From a bacterium (GTDB lineage: Bacteria; Electryoneota; RPQS01), in NCBI GenBank assembly GCA_016702305.1, contig JADJEH010000017.1, forward strand, positions 558,001 through 622,000: a DNA stretch of 64,000 nucleotides. Reading direction: 5' to 3'. Position 1 is the first letter of the stretch. The number at the start of each line of letters is the position of its first letter. Position numbers and translations under genes: made by a program. A model generated the notes under the pieces. The model made no database searches and was not told the origin of the DNA. It saw only the letters and a program-made list of their open reading frames with translations. Positions 8,652 to 17,936 of the stretch are shown here, piece by piece.

Positions 8652-10706
8652 ATGATGCTTCGTTTGAGAAGTCTGTTTACCGTGATGACCTTGTTGGCTC
8701 TGGCGGCGTTGGCCGTCGCAGTACCGCGGCAGTGCGTCGTCCTCGAGCACTTTACTAACACGTCCTGTGGGCCGTGTTTTGCAAACAACCCGTTCCTGGA
8801 AGCGGCTGTCAATGACATGGGCCGCGATACGCTGGTGAAGATCAGCTACCACGTTAACTGGCCGGGACCCAACGACGCCTTCTATCTCCACAATTCCACG
8901 GAGAATTCGCAGCGTTGGAACTGGTACGGCGTAACGGGCGTGCCCGATATGTACATCGGCAACCTCTCGCCGAATTTCAATACCGCGCAGATCAAGAGCA
9001 TGGCGCGCAACGAATTCGCCGAAAACTGCCCGGTGGCCATTGAAGAGTTCCTCGCCTATCAGTTGGACGGCGAAGAGACCACGGTGCATTTCTCCGGTCG
9101 TTTGAACGCGGAATCCACGATGCCGGCGACGGCGCGCCTGTTTGTCGCGCTGATCACGACCAACGTTGATCCGTACAATTCTCCCAACGGCGAAGATCAT
9201 ATTGCCGAGCCGTTCCGGGATCATGGTTATCATGCAACGCAGGGTTTGACGATCACCGCCGTTCCGGGTTCGCCGCAGGAATTTACGGGCACGCTGTCGA
9301 AGCTCGCCGCGTGGAACGCCAGCGACCTCGAAGCCGTGGCCTTTGTGCAGAATACTTCGGGCCGCGAAATCTTGCAGGGCGAAGTGACTGATGTCATGGC
9401 AGAGTATGACATGGCCCAGTCGAACGTGGATGGCCCGACGCAACAGATCGTGCCGGTCGCCGCGGGTGAACATGGTTACATTCTCGAGCTGGCCAACAAT
9501 GGCATCAGCGACGACGTTTATACCGTCGAATTGGACGGCACGTGGCCGGCCAACTGGACGTTGACGGTTGAAGAGCAGGATGGAACGCCCAGCCCGGATC
9601 AGATCACCGTATCGCTGGCCAGCCTCGAAACGCGCTACCTGTTCGTGCGCGCGAACACCAACGGCAACCCCGGTTCGGCTTCCTTCACGGTGCGTTCCAC
9701 CTCGCAGAATGCCGACGGGCTGGTGGTTGAGAACAGCTATCGCATGATGGCCGGACTCGACGTGCTCGTCATTGACGGCGATGGCGGCGAAACCTACGAA
9801 AGCTACTACAACGAGGCCATGGCGGCTGCTGATGACCAGGTGAGCATGGTGTGGGGTTGGTGGGACGCCACGCTTGATGATGTGGACGGTTCCATGTTTG
9901 ACGGGGTGGACGTGGTGCTGTGGTTCACGGGCAATCGTTGGCAGGAAACGCTGACGCCGCTGGACCAGCTCAATCTGCAAGACTATCTTGATGCCGGCGG
10001 CAACCTGTTCCTGACCGGTCAGGGCATGGGCTTCGACATGCGTAACGACCAGTTCTTCCAGGAATACATGCACGCCACCTATCTGCGAAATTTCCCCATC
10101 GGCACTTCGGTGACCGGCCTGCCGGGCACGTTGGCGGATGGCGAGGCGTTCGCGATCGCAAGCGGCACGGGTGCAAATAACCAGAGTCGTCAGTCGGCGC
10201 TCGCGCCGCGCAGCGATCAGGCGCAGCTCGTGTTTAACTACGATCAGGAATTCCAGGGCGAGTCGCAGGGCGCCGCGCTGCAAGTTGACAACGGCACGTA
10301 CAAGCTGTTGTACTTGGGTTTTGGCTTTGAAGCAATCGCGACTGAAGAGGCCCGTGTGAGCATGATGACGAATGCTATGGAATGGCTGCTGGGCACGAGC
10401 GCTACGCCGGAATCGCCCGCTACGCTGCCGACCGAGTTCAGCCTCGCGCAGAACTATCCCAACCCGTTTAACCCCGAGACCTCCATTCCGTTCGCCCTGC
10501 CGGCGCGCGCCAATGTGAAGCTCGCGGTGTTTGACCTGCTGGGCCGTGAAGTCGCCACGCTGGTCGAAGGCACATTTGAAGCCGGCGAGCACACCGTCAG
10601 CTTCAATGGCGCGGATCTCGCAAGCGGCGTCTATTTCTACCGCCTCAATGCACAGGCCGGTGAGCAGAGCTTCAACAGCACGCGCAAGCTGGTCTTGATG
10701 AAGTAA
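8652..10706 (+). CDS. Secreted thioredoxin-fold (Omp28-like) protein with YPNPFNP sorting tail
   Basis: 684 residues; ATG behind GGAGGAG. The signal peptide ends near residue 24. Directly after it comes an Omp28-like thioredoxin-fold segment with an intact CGPC dithiol at residues 39-42 (FTNTSCGPC) and a cis-Pro loop TGVPDMYIG, so a disulfide exchange role outside the cytoplasm is plausible. The middle (about 250-350) is an Ig-like beta region; about 360-580 resembles a ThuA/GATase-like region (DVLVIDGDGGETYESYY, GGNLFLTGQGMGFDM). The last 80 residues are the YPNPFNP module ending KLVLMK. It probably helps oxidative folding or stability of surface proteins; the partner is unknown. Confidence 0.82.
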   Translation: MMLRLRSLFTVMTLLALAALAVAVPRQCVVLEHFTNTSCGPCFANNPFLEAAVNDMGRDTLVKISYHVNWPGPNDAFYLHNSTENSQRWNWYGVTGVPDMYIGNLSPNFNTAQIKSMARNEFAENCPVAIEEFLAYQLDGEETTVHFSGRLNAESTMPATARLFVALITTNVDPYNSPNGEDHIAEPFRDHGYHATQGLTITAVPGSPQEFTGTLSKLAAWNASDLEAVAFVQNTSGREILQGEVTDVMAEYDMAQSNVDGPTQQIVPVAAGEHGYILELANNGISDDVYTVELDGTWPANWTLTVEEQDGTPSPDQITVSLASLETRYLFVRANTNGNPGSASFTVRSTSQNADGLVVENSYRMMAGLDVLVIDGDGGETYESYYNEAMAAADDQVSMVWGWWDATLDDVDGSMFDGVDVVLWFTGNRWQETLTPLDQLNLQDYLDAGGNLFLTGQGMGFDMRNDQFFQEYMHATYLRNFPIGTSVTGLPGTLADGEAFAIASGTGANNQSRQSALAPRSDQAQLVFNYDQEFQGESQGAALQVDNGTYKLLYLGFGFEAIATEEARVSMMTNAMEWLLGTSATPESPATLPTEFSLAQNYPNPFNPETSIPFALPARANVKLAVFDLLGREVATLVEGTFEAGEHTVSFNGADLASGVYFYRLNAQAGEQSFNSTRKLVLMK

Positions 10707-10786
10707 CTGCCTTGCGCGGCGCGGTTGCCATCGCCGGTTTCCGCTCTCTGATTCCGCATCTTTGATTCGCAACCTTTTACATTGGG

Positions 10787-10831
10787 ACGCCGCCAGCCGA
10801 GATGACGGCTGGCGGCGTTCTTCCTTTTTCT
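10787..10831 (+). terminator. Rho-independent terminator
   Basis: A perfect 13-bp stem (10787-10799 with 10806-10818), 6-base loop and a T-rich tail. It lies just before the ribosome site of the next gene, so readthrough would be needed for cotranscription. Confidence 0.8.
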
Positions 10832-10848
10832 TGGAGGGGAAAGGACCC

Positions 10849-12546
10849 ATGAACCCTTCGCGTTTGGTTTCCCGACTCTTATGGACCGCCGCCTTTGCGG
10901 TGGTCACGCTCCTCAGCCTGCCGTTTAATACGAGCTATCGTTCCACGACGGCCGAAGCCTGTTGGAACAATCAGTTGATCGAGTGTTTCGACTCGACACG
11001 CATCGCCTGGCCGTGGTGCAAGCCCACCGGCTCGGGACGTTGCTGGCGTTTCTCGCCAAATCCTCCGGCCCCCTTCGCATGGGGCGTGCAGGATCGCAAC
11101 TACAGCGTGCGCATTCAATCGTACTGTGGCAATGACGACGACCAGTCTCTCTGGATTATCGGCGAACCGGGAACGGAAGATCCCGACTTTGACAATTATC
11201 CCCCGAATCTTAACACGTTCGTCACCTATGGCCCGCTGGACTTGACCGGCGCAGCCGAAGCCCGCGTGCTGTTCAGCCTGCTGATGTATAACGGCATGGA
11301 TCCGCAGGATACGCTTTGCTGGGGCGCCGACTCGGTCTTCAGCCTGGCGACGACGCACATCTGGATTGACTCGGTGTTTTCCGGCCAGACCGATCAAGGT
11401 TGGGAGCTATTTGAAATTGACTTGAAAGACCTCTATCGCAACGTCCCGACGCGCGACAGCGTTTCGGCCTTGGGGCGTCCTGCGGTTTACATCTACTGGT
11501 GGTTCCGGTCGGATGCGGACGCCATTCGCGATCGCGGCGCATTCATTGACGATATTATCGTGTCCATTGACAATGGCACGGTGGACCTGCAGCTCGGCGG
11601 CATGAGCGTCGTGAATACCGATAGCTTCACCGTCCCGTCACGCATTGAAACCGGTGATTCTGTCCTCGCGCGCATGACGTGGGCGGCGTGTGATGGCGGC
11701 GTCCTGTTCTATCCCGATTTCCATGCGCAACTGTTCCTCGATGGCGTGATCGTCTTCGACTCCGTCGTGACCGGCGTGGAGCCAGGCACGACCGAGACGT
11801 GGTATACCGAACCGATCGCCATGAACGAAGCCGGCGACCACAGTTTCCAGTTCGTGATTGACGCGTTGGACGAAGTCGCGGAAAATAACGAGGGCAACAA
11901 CTCGACGGCCTATCCATTCACGGTCTTCCCGCCGAACGAACCGCCGACATTTGAGTGGATCACACCGGTCAGCGATACGTTGGAAGGCGTCGGCTTCGCG
12001 CGCCTGCGCTGGTCATTGACCGATCCGGATGACGACGCGTATGTCACCATTCACGTGGACCCCGACAACGAAGGTTGCGTCGGTCCGATTGTCCCCGGCA
12101 CTCTGAATCGCCCCGAAGTGGGATTGGATTCAGTGGACTGGACGATGAGCGGATTGCCGGTGGGCGCGGTGCGTTGGCTCTACGCGGAGTACGGCGACAA
12201 TCTATTCTTGGGCTGCGAGTACTCGCCGTTCCCGGTGGTGGTCGGGACCACTGACGCTGATGGCCACCAAGAGTTGATTCCGATTACCTTTGCGCTCAAT
12301 CAGAACTATCCGAATCCGTTCAATCCGGCCACGACCATTAATTTCAGCATCACGCGCGCCGGTCACACGACCCTCAAGGTGTTTGACATCACGGGCCGCG
12401 AAGTCGCAACGCTGATTGATAACGATCTGACGCCGGGACTCTACGATGCGGGCTTCCACGGCGCGAGCCTCCCGTCGGGCGTTTACATCTATCGCCTTGA
12501 CGCGCCTGAAGGCAATCTGACGCGCAAGATGATCCTGATGAAGTAA
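10849..12546 (+). CDS. Secreted CARDB-like adhesion-type protein with YPNPFNP sorting tail
   Basis: The start is the ATG at 10849 behind GGAGGGG; a longer in-frame start at 10762 would lie before the terminator hairpin. About 565 residues with a signal peptide cleaved near residue 40. The N-terminal 230 residues are a beta-rich region of unknown family with several Cys and Trp. Residues about 240-365 look like a CARDB domain (LQLGGMSVV..., ALDEVAENNEGNNST), a cell-adhesion-type Ig fold. An FN3/Ig-like segment follows, then the YPNPFNP module ending MILMK. Probably a surface protein; no catalytic motif seen. Confidence 0.75.
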   Translation: MNPSRLVSRLLWTAAFAVVTLLSLPFNTSYRSTTAEACWNNQLIECFDSTRIAWPWCKPTGSGRCWRFSPNPPAPFAWGVQDRNYSVRIQSYCGNDDDQSLWIIGEPGTEDPDFDNYPPNLNTFVTYGPLDLTGAAEARVLFSLLMYNGMDPQDTLCWGADSVFSLATTHIWIDSVFSGQTDQGWELFEIDLKDLYRNVPTRDSVSALGRPAVYIYWWFRSDADAIRDRGAFIDDIIVSIDNGTVDLQLGGMSVVNTDSFTVPSRIETGDSVLARMTWAACDGGVLFYPDFHAQLFLDGVIVFDSVVTGVEPGTTETWYTEPIAMNEAGDHSFQFVIDALDEVAENNEGNNSTAYPFTVFPPNEPPTFEWITPVSDTLEGVGFARLRWSLTDPDDDAYVTIHVDPDNEGCVGPIVPGTLNRPEVGLDSVDWTMSGLPVGAVRWLYAEYGDNLFLGCEYSPFPVVVGTTDADGHQELIPITFALNQNYPNPFNPATTINFSITRAGHTTLKVFDITGREVATLIDNDLTPGLYDAGFHGASLPSGVYIYRLDAPEGNLTRKMILMK

Positions 12547-12586
12547 CCGGCGCCCAGTCGTTTGGCGCAAATCGAAAGTGAAACGA

Positions 12587-12616
12587 AAAGCCCCGCAATG
12601 CTTATTGCGGGGCTTT
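12587..12616. terminator. Bidirectional terminator between convergent genes
   Basis: A 13-bp stem (12587-12599 with 12604-12616) with a 4-base loop and A/T flanks on both sides. It can end both the plus-strand CARDB-like gene and the long minus-strand bsh operon. Confidence 0.8.
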
Positions 12617-12647
12617 CTTTATGTCGTTGCCGACCGATGGCAAATTC

Positions 12648-14030
12648 TCAATGTCCGCCCGGCGCGCTGGGATCAAACGTGAAGCCCGCGTCTTTCAGCA
12701 CGCGCGCAACGTCTTCCTGAATAGAATCGAGTTTGGCCTGCGATTTCGCTTCAACGCGCAGCACGAGCGTCGGCTGCGTATTTGAAGCGCGCACGAGCGC
12801 CCAGCCGCCGTCGAAATTCACGCGGACGCCGTCCAGATCAAACGTATCGAGGCCCCGGCCTTTGAAAGTCGACTTGACCTTGTCCACTACGTCGAACTTC
12901 ACATCGTCGGGGCAATCCACGCGGATCTCGGGTGTGCTGAACGTCGCCGGCAAATCCGATAGCTCCTGCGTCAACGAATGCGGCAAGCGCGACACGATTT
13001 CCAGCAGGCGGCCCGCCGAGTAGATTCCGTCATCAAATCCGAAGAAGCGATCGGCGAAGAAGAAATGCCCGCTCATTTCGCCCGCCAGCGCGGCATGCTC
13101 TTCCCACAGCTTGCTCTTAATCAGTGCGTGGCCGGTCTTCCACATAATCGGCTGCCCGCCGTGCTGTTTCACGTCCGCAAAGAAATTCTCGCTGCACTTC
13201 ACGTCGGCGATAATTTTTGCACCGGGCCTATCCTTCAGAATCGAACGCGCGAACAGCGTCATCAGCATGTCGCCCCACAGCACTTTGCCCTGGCCGTCAA
13301 TCGCGCCGAGCCGATCAGCGTCGCCGTCAAAGCCTACGCCCACTTCGCACTTGTTGTCGGCAACAAGCTGCTTCAGCGCGACCAGATTCTTCTCCACCGT
13401 CGGATCGGGATGGTGATTAGGGAACCGGCCATCCACGTCGCTGTAAATGTCAAACACCTCGGCGCCGATTTCGCGGAAAATCTGCGGACCGCACAGGCCG
13501 CCGACGCCGTTGCCGCTGTCTACCGCCACGCGCACCTTGCGATCCAACTTCAGATTCGCCGTGAGCCACGCGATATAGTCCGGCATCACCGTGTAGCTCG
13601 AACTGGAGCCTTGGCCCTTTTCGTAATCCTGCCGCTCGCACAGCACGCGAATCTCTTGAATCATCGCGCCGTGAATCGAGGTCTTGCCATAGGCCATCTT
13701 GATGCCGTTGAATTCAGGCGGATTATGCGAACCCGTGATTTGAATGCCGCCGTCGGTCTTCAGATGCACCGCCGAGAAGTACAGCACGGAAGTCGGCACC
13801 ATGCCGACTTCGATCACCTTCAGTCCAGTCGTGAGCAGTCCGGCCTTCAGATCGTTGGCGATGCGTTCACTGGTCAAGCGGCCGTCGCGCCCGAGCGTGA
13901 ACGTCGTCGCGCCCTTGCGCCGAATAAAGGTGCCGATACCGCGGCCCAGTTCATAGACAACATCAGGCGTCAGGTCATCGGCGACAATGCCGCGAATATC
14001 GTATTCGCGAAAAATGTGAGGATTAAGCAT
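12648..14030 (-). CDS. manB: Phosphomannomutase/phosphoglucomutase
   Basis: 460 residues, full length for the alpha-D-phosphohexomutase family. The catalytic serine loop is TGSHNP (Ser101), the magnesium loop is DGDADR (235-240), the sugar-binding loop is GEMSGHFFF and the phosphate loop is RASNTQPTLVLRVE near the C-terminus. The enzyme interconverts hexose 1- and 6-phosphates in the cytoplasm, feeding nucleotide-sugar and glycan synthesis. It is the last gene of the bsh operon. The bacillithiol pathway uses UDP-GlcNAc, so supply of sugar phosphate is a possible link, but glucosamine specificity (GlmM) cannot be read from the motifs. No Shine-Dalgarno is seen. Confidence 0.88.
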   Translation of the reverse strand: MLNPHIFREYDIRGIVADDLTPDVVYELGRGIGTFIRRKGATTFTLGRDGRLTSERIANDLKAGLLTTGLKVIEVGMVPTSVLYFSAVHLKTDGGIQITGSHNPPEFNGIKMAYGKTSIHGAMIQEIRVLCERQDYEKGQGSSSSYTVMPDYIAWLTANLKLDRKVRVAVDSGNGVGGLCGPQIFREIGAEVFDIYSDVDGRFPNHHPDPTVEKNLVALKQLVADNKCEVGVGFDGDADRLGAIDGQGKVLWGDMLMTLFARSILKDRPGAKIIADVKCSENFFADVKQHGGQPIMWKTGHALIKSKLWEEHAALAGEMSGHFFFADRFFGFDDGIYSAGRLLEIVSRLPHSLTQELSDLPATFSTPEIRVDCPDDVKFDVVDKVKSTFKGRGLDTFDLDGVRVNFDGGWALVRASNTQPTLVLRVEAKSQAKLDSIQEDVARVLKDAGFTFDPSAPGGH

Positions 14031-14078
14031 GGGGGAAAGAAAAAGTATGAAAGATAAAGTACGAGGGATGAAAGCGGA

Positions 14079-14687
14079 TCAGACGCCCTTGACGCTTCGT
14101 GCAAGCTCAGCGTTCAGCATCGCCAGCACATCGGCACGATTCTCAATCGAGCGCAGGCTGGAGCGCGTGGTGCTGCCGTCCGTGCGCGTCACCACCAGCT
14201 TGTCTTCGTCCAGCGCGAAGCTCTTGACGTCGGACCACTTGCCGGAAATTCTGTAAATCGGACGAATGCGCATCGCAAAACCTTCGTCCGTGCATCTGAG
14301 AGTGCGGAAAGCCAGCAGTCTCTCGTGAAACAAACCGACCGCGACAAACAGCAGACCCGCCAGCATCTGCACCGTGCCCGGCTGAAACCACTCGTCGCGA
14401 TGCAGTTTGTGAAAGCCCTCGATCATCACCACGACTCCGGCGATCACTTCAAACCACGCGACTTTGCCGTGCGAGTGGCCTTTGTGCATCAGTTCACGTT
14501 TCAGCACAAACAACAGTGCCAAACCCGCCGCGATGCCGAGCAGATCAACCCACAGATGCTCGACGTGCCCGCCGAACAGGTTGGACACGCCGTTCAGGAT
14601 CAGATAGAGGCCAGGCACGGCGTGATACATCATCTGCCCGCGTTTGGCGCGATCCGACAGATGCAGCTTTAGAGAGCGCGCATTCAC
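14079..14687 (-). CDS. Multi-pass membrane protein with C-terminal PH-like domain, unknown
   Basis: The preferred start is GTG at 14687, which overlaps the TGA of the upstream acetyltransferase gene (GTGA), giving about 202 residues and translational coupling. Four hydrophobic segments lie in the N-terminal about 125 residues, with a His-rich loop (HKGHSHGK). The C-terminal about 75 residues are soluble and resemble bacterial PH-like domains (YRISGKWSDVKSFALDEDKLVV). I do not recognise the family. Its place at the end of the bsh operon does not reveal a function. Confidence 0.6.
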   Translation of the reverse strand: MNARSLKLHLSDRAKRGQMMYHAVPGLYLILNGVSNLFGGHVEHLWVDLLGIAAGLALLFVLKRELMHKGHSHGKVAWFEVIAGVVVMIEGFHKLHRDEWFQPGTVQMLAGLLFVAVGLFHERLLAFRTLRCTDEGFAMRIRPIYRISGKWSDVKSFALDEDKLVVTRTDGSTTRSSLRSIENRADVLAMLNAELARSVKGV

Positions 14688-15193
14688 GCGTGCACCCACA
14701 CGTCGTGCGGATGATCCCACTTGATGATCTGCTTTTCAATCGTTGCGCCCAGCCGCTTGGCCACATTGGCCGACGGCACATTCTCCGGACGAATCAGCGA
14801 AATCACACGCTCCGCGCCACGCACCGCGCGGGCGAAGGCAATGCATGCGCGGGCGGCCTCGGTCGCGTAACCGTGATGCCAATGTTTGCGCAGCAAGAGG
14901 TAGCCGACTTCGGTTTCGTCCACGCTGTCAATGTCCTGCATCAGTACGCCGCACTGACCGATGAACTCACCGGTCGCATTCAATTCGAGAGCGTAAAACG
15001 AACACCCATCGCGCTCGTAGCGCATCAGTCCGCGCTCGATCCAGCCTTGCGTTTCCGTGCGGTCCATCGGATGCGGATAGTGGCGCATCACCTCCGGATC
15101 GCCCAGCAGGTCGCACAGCGGCTCAAGATAGTCGAGTGTCAGCGCACGAAAGCGAATCCGCTCGGTCGGCGGCGGCAGAACGACCCTAAGCAA
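14684..15193 (-). CDS. GNAT-family N-acetyltransferase (RimJ/RimL-like)
   Basis: 169 residues. It opens with ERIRFRALTLDYLEPL, typical of RimJ/RimL-type acetyltransferases, and has the acetyl-CoA loop region YLLLRKHWHHGYATEAARA and a C-terminal NVPSANVAKRLGA motif in which the Asn and following helix line the active site. It transfers acetyl from acetyl-CoA to an amine (ribosomal-protein N-terminus, small molecule or antibiotic); the substrate is not predictable. The TTG start at 15193 overlaps the osmC stop by eight bases, implying coupling. Confidence 0.78.
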   Translation of the reverse strand: MLRVVLPPPTERIRFRALTLDYLEPLCDLLGDPEVMRHYPHPMDRTETQGWIERGLMRYERDGCSFYALELNATGEFIGQCGVLMQDIDSVDETEVGYLLLRKHWHHGYATEAARACIAFARAVRGAERVISLIRPENVPSANVAKRLGATIEKQIIKWDHPHDVWVHA

Positions 15194-15617
15194 GCGTCGC
15201 TTCGAGAGTGATCTCAGCCGAGCCCATCAGCAAGCGCGAAATCGGGCACGCGCCTTTCGTCTCAACCGCCGCTTCATGAAACGAGGCTGCATCCATGCCC
15301 GGCACCTTGGCCTTGCACACGATGTGCGACTTCGTCACCGTTGGCTTGCCTTCAATGAAATCAAGCGTGACGTGCGCAACCGCTTCGATAGATTCCGCGG
15401 GATGTCCGGCCTTTTCGAGACCGCCCGACAGCGCCATCGCATAGCAGCCCGCATGCGCCGCCGCGATCAGCTCTTCAGGATTAGTGCCGACGCCGTCGGC
15501 GAAACGATCATTGAATGAGTAGTTGAGTTGCTTAAGCGCGCCGGATTGCGTCGAGAGTTTGCCGTCGCCGCCTTTAAGTGTACCGTGCCAAACAGCGGTA
15601 GCCGTACGAATAGCCAT
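15186..15617 (-). CDS. osmC: OsmC-family peroxiredoxin
   Basis: 143 residues, standard for OsmC. The two catalytic cysteines are in AGCYAMAL and GACPISRLL, spaced as in OsmC/Ohr; the N-terminal AVWHGTLKGGDGKLS and NPEELIAAAHAGC favour the OsmC branch. The protein reduces organic peroxides using a low-molecular-weight or protein thiol. It lies 90 bases downstream of bshA, so a functional link to bacillithiol as thiol donor or to shared stress response is reasonable. Most likely a cytoplasmic homodimer. Confidence 0.88.
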   Translation of the reverse strand: MAIRTATAVWHGTLKGGDGKLSTQSGALKQLNYSFNDRFADGVGTNPEELIAAAHAGCYAMALSGGLEKAGHPAESIEAVAHVTLDFIEGKPTVTKSHIVCKAKVPGMDAASFHEAAVETKGACPISRLLMGSAEITLEATLA

Positions 15618-15707
15618 GGGAGGAGATTGGGGTAAATTAGAAATTGGAAAAAAGAGAGTCGAAGGGGATTGCAGGGGCGGCAGGTGCGCCGCCCGGAAGC
15701 TGTTTCG

Positions 15708-16880
15708 TTACTTGGATGATGCCGAAGCGCGGGCAGCCGTTCGTTTCAGGCAGCGCTCCTCTGTCTTGTGCAACGTGTCCAAGTACAATTTCTCATACTG
15801 CGGCATGATGGTGTTGATGTGAAAAACCTGTTCCGCGCGAAGACGACCGGCCTGCCCCATCACGCGCCGCTGATCGGCGTCTTTGACCAACTGCAAAATG
15901 CTCGCCGTCATCCCGTCAAGATCGCCCACCGGATGCAGGTAGCCCGTCTCGTCGTGAATCACAACTTCCGGCAAACCGCCGACGTCGTAGCCCACGACCG
16001 GCATTTCGCAGCTCATGGCCTCGAGTGCAGACAGACCGAAGCTCTCCTTGTTCGACGGCAAGAAATAGATATCGCTGACACTCAGCAGGTCAATCAGACC
16101 CGTTTGCTTGCCGAGGAAGCGCACTTCGCCTTGAATACCCAATTCGCGGACTTGAAGTTCCGCGTTGCTGCGCATCGGACCGTCGCCAACCATCACCAGC
16201 TTGGCCTTCGTTTGCTCCCGCACGCGCGCGAATACGCTGATGATATCGGGAATGCGTTTGACAGGCCGGAAGTTCGAGATATGCAGGATGATCGGTTCGT
16301 CTTGCGGCGCCAGCCAGTCGCGGCGCTGCACGCACACGTCGCGTTTGTAGAGTTCCGTATCAATAAAATTGTAGATGACTTTCGTCTCGCCCGTGTAGCC
16401 GATGTTGTCGCGCGTTTCATTGGCAAGATCGTGCGACACCGCCGTCACCGCGTCAGACTGTTCGAGCGTGAATTTCACCACGGGCGCATAGGCAGGATGC
16501 GCGCCAACCAGCGTGATGTCCGTGCCGTGCAGCGTCGTGATGACCGGCGGCAGACCGCCGTTCATCTCGCGCGCCAGATAGGCCGCCGTCGCGTGCGGAA
16601 TCGCGTAGTGCGCATGCAGCACGTCGAGATGATGCATCTTCACCGCGTCATGCAGCGTCGAGGCGAGGGTCAGCGTGTATGGCGTGTTCTCAAACAGATC
16701 ATAGCCCACAACCGGCACTTCGTGAAAATATACATTCTGCTGAAACGCCGGCAAACGAAACGGCCGCGCCGTCGAGAAGAAATGCACCTCATGCCCGCGC
16801 ACGGCCAAAGCGCAGCCCAACTCGGTCGCCACAATGCCCGAGCCGCCGTAAGTAGGATAGAGGATGATGCCGATCTTCAT
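15708..16880 (-). CDS. bshA: N-acetyl-alpha-D-glucosaminyl L-malate synthase (bacillithiol step 1)
   Basis: 390 residues, the size of BshA. It is a GT4 retaining glycosyltransferase that joins GlcNAc from UDP-GlcNAc to L-malate. Diagnostic features are the N-terminal YPTYGGSGIVATELG, HAHYAIPHA, TTLHGTDITLVG, NFRPVKRIPD, and the donor site SNKESFGLSALEAMSCEMPVVGYDVGGLPEV. bshB1 and bshC lie upstream in the same operon, which settles the assignment. A single base separates it from the SET gene upstream. The Ser/Ala-rich end (RASASSK) is probably disordered. Confidence 0.92.
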   Translation of the reverse strand: MKIGIILYPTYGGSGIVATELGCALAVRGHEVHFFSTARPFRLPAFQQNVYFHEVPVVGYDLFENTPYTLTLASTLHDAVKMHHLDVLHAHYAIPHATAAYLAREMNGGLPPVITTLHGTDITLVGAHPAYAPVVKFTLEQSDAVTAVSHDLANETRDNIGYTGETKVIYNFIDTELYKRDVCVQRRDWLAPQDEPIILHISNFRPVKRIPDIISVFARVREQTKAKLVMVGDGPMRSNAELQVRELGIQGEVRFLGKQTGLIDLLSVSDIYFLPSNKESFGLSALEAMSCEMPVVGYDVGGLPEVVIHDETGYLHPVGDLDGMTASILQLVKDADQRRVMGQAGRLRAEQVFHINTIMPQYEKLYLDTLHKTEERCLKRTAARASASSK

Positions 16881-16881
16881 G

Positions 16882-17382
16882 CTATTTCTTGGCGGCAGCC
16901 TTCTTCTTCGCCTTCACAGTTCTTTTCTTCTTCGGCTTCACCAGCATGTTGCCCGAGCAATTAGGCGCGCCGCAGTTGCAGCGGTACTTCTCTTCCCAAT
17001 CATCGTGCTCTTCGCCTTCGCCCGTAAGGCCGTAGTTGTAGGTCAATTCCTCACCGGTCTTGATCGCGCGCATCGCTTCAATGAACACACGCCCGCGATC
17101 TTCCACCGCTTCGCAATTCGGGTCACAGGAGTGATTGATGAAGCGCGCATCGTTGCCGCCGACTGCCGCGTCAATCGCCACCGCGCCGTCACAAATCTGA
17201 AACAAGAACGTGTGGTGGCGTTTCATCTTCGAATCGTCGTAGCGAGTGTCCGCTTCGTCTTCCGGAATCAACTGGCCGGTATATTCAATCAAGCGCGTGC
17301 CCTTGCGAATGGACTTGACCGCAAACGCGCCTTTGCCCTGAATATCAGAGCCGCGTACAATAAAGTAAGGGGAATCAGGCAT
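16882..17382 (-). CDS. Small SET-domain protein lysine methyltransferase with Lys-rich tail
   Basis: 166 residues. SET motifs are complete: N-terminal GKGAFAVKSIRKGTRLIEYTG, the SAM and catalytic core RFINHSCDPNC, GEELTYNYG, and a post-SET zinc cluster CNCGAPNC. The final 18 residues are a basic tail (KPKKKRTVKA then KKKAAAKK). By family it transfers methyl from SAM to lysines of a protein; bacterial substrates of such short SET proteins are little known. It lies between the second SET gene and bshA, one base from bshA, so cotranscription with bacillithiol synthesis is very likely. The tail may bind nucleic acid or be a self-methylation site (inference). Confidence 0.87.
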   Translation of the reverse strand: MPDSPYFIVRGSDIQGKGAFAVKSIRKGTRLIEYTGQLIPEDEADTRYDDSKMKRHHTFLFQICDGAVAIDAAVGGNDARFINHSCDPNCEAVEDRGRVFIEAMRAIKTGEELTYNYGLTGEGEEHDDWEEKYRCNCGAPNCSGNMLVKPKKKRTVKAKKKAAAKK

Positions 17383-17456
17383 GGATGTATGGGTGATGAA
17401 TGAGTGTTTGACTGCGGTCGCCGAATGGGGATTGGGCGCTGCGGTTCCCTACGCGG

Positions 17457-17936
17457 TTAAGCCGACTGGTATTTCTTGGGAATCTTGCGGTCGAGCATGA
17501 TCTTGCGGCACTTGCGCGCGCCGCAATGGCACACGTAGTCGGTCAGCCAGCTCTTCTGAAACGGTCCAGCCAGATAGAGATGATAGTCGTAGAGAATTTC
17601 CGCGCCTTTGGGAATCTTCTTCAGCGCGATGATATAGATGCGGCCGTCTTCTTCAATCGTCTCGGCATTCGGCGAGCACGAGTGATTGGCGAACATCGCC
17701 GCGTTGCCGCGCTTGTTCGCGTCAATGAAGCTGCCATCGTCCAGCGAAAAAATCACCGTATGATAGGCGTCCGGTTTGTGCTCGTCAATATCCGGCAGCG
17801 CGTCGGAGGCGATGCGCTTGCCCTGATATTCGATGATCCGCGTCCCTTTGGGAATGTCCTTGCGCGCGAACAGGCCGCGGCCATGGAGCTTGCTTTGCTT
17901 GACGAACCAGAATTCGCCGCGAGTCGCTATTGGCAT
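17457..17936 (-). CDS. Second small SET-domain protein lysine methyltransferase
   Basis: 159 residues. SET motifs: GRGLFARKDIPKGTRIIEYQG, MFANHSCSPNAE, AEILYDYHL, and a post-SET cluster CHCGARKC. It shares the fold and length of the neighbouring SET protein but is clearly diverged and lacks the Lys-rich tail. Its start overlaps the end of bshB1 by ten bases, so translation is probably coupled. A role in lysine methylation is known for the family; the target is unknown. Two adjacent paralogues suggest distinct substrates or a heteromer. Confidence 0.87.
   Translation of the reverse strand: MPIATRGEFWFVKQSKLHGRGLFARKDIPKGTRIIEYQGKRIASDALPDIDEHKPDAYHTVIFSLDDGSFIDANKRGNAAMFANHSCSPNAETIEEDGRIYIIALKKIPKGAEILYDYHLYLAGPFQKSWLTDYVCHCGARKCRKIMLDRKIPKKYQSA

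Noticed and set aside
8625..10907. A 760-codon open frame antisense to the thioredoxin-like gene
   Set aside because: It mirrors the whole plus-strand gene, is Arg/His-rich without motifs, has no ribosome site, and crosses the terminator hairpin at 10787.
12978..14057. A 359-codon plus-strand frame opposite phosphomannomutase
   Set aside because: Low-complexity Arg/His/Ala composition typical of an antisense shadow; the minus-strand gene has all catalytic motifs.
15673..15694. GGGCGGC/GCCGCCC hairpin between bshA and osmC as terminator
   Set aside because: No T-run follows on the minus strand, so it is more likely a passive palindrome; the operon probably continues.
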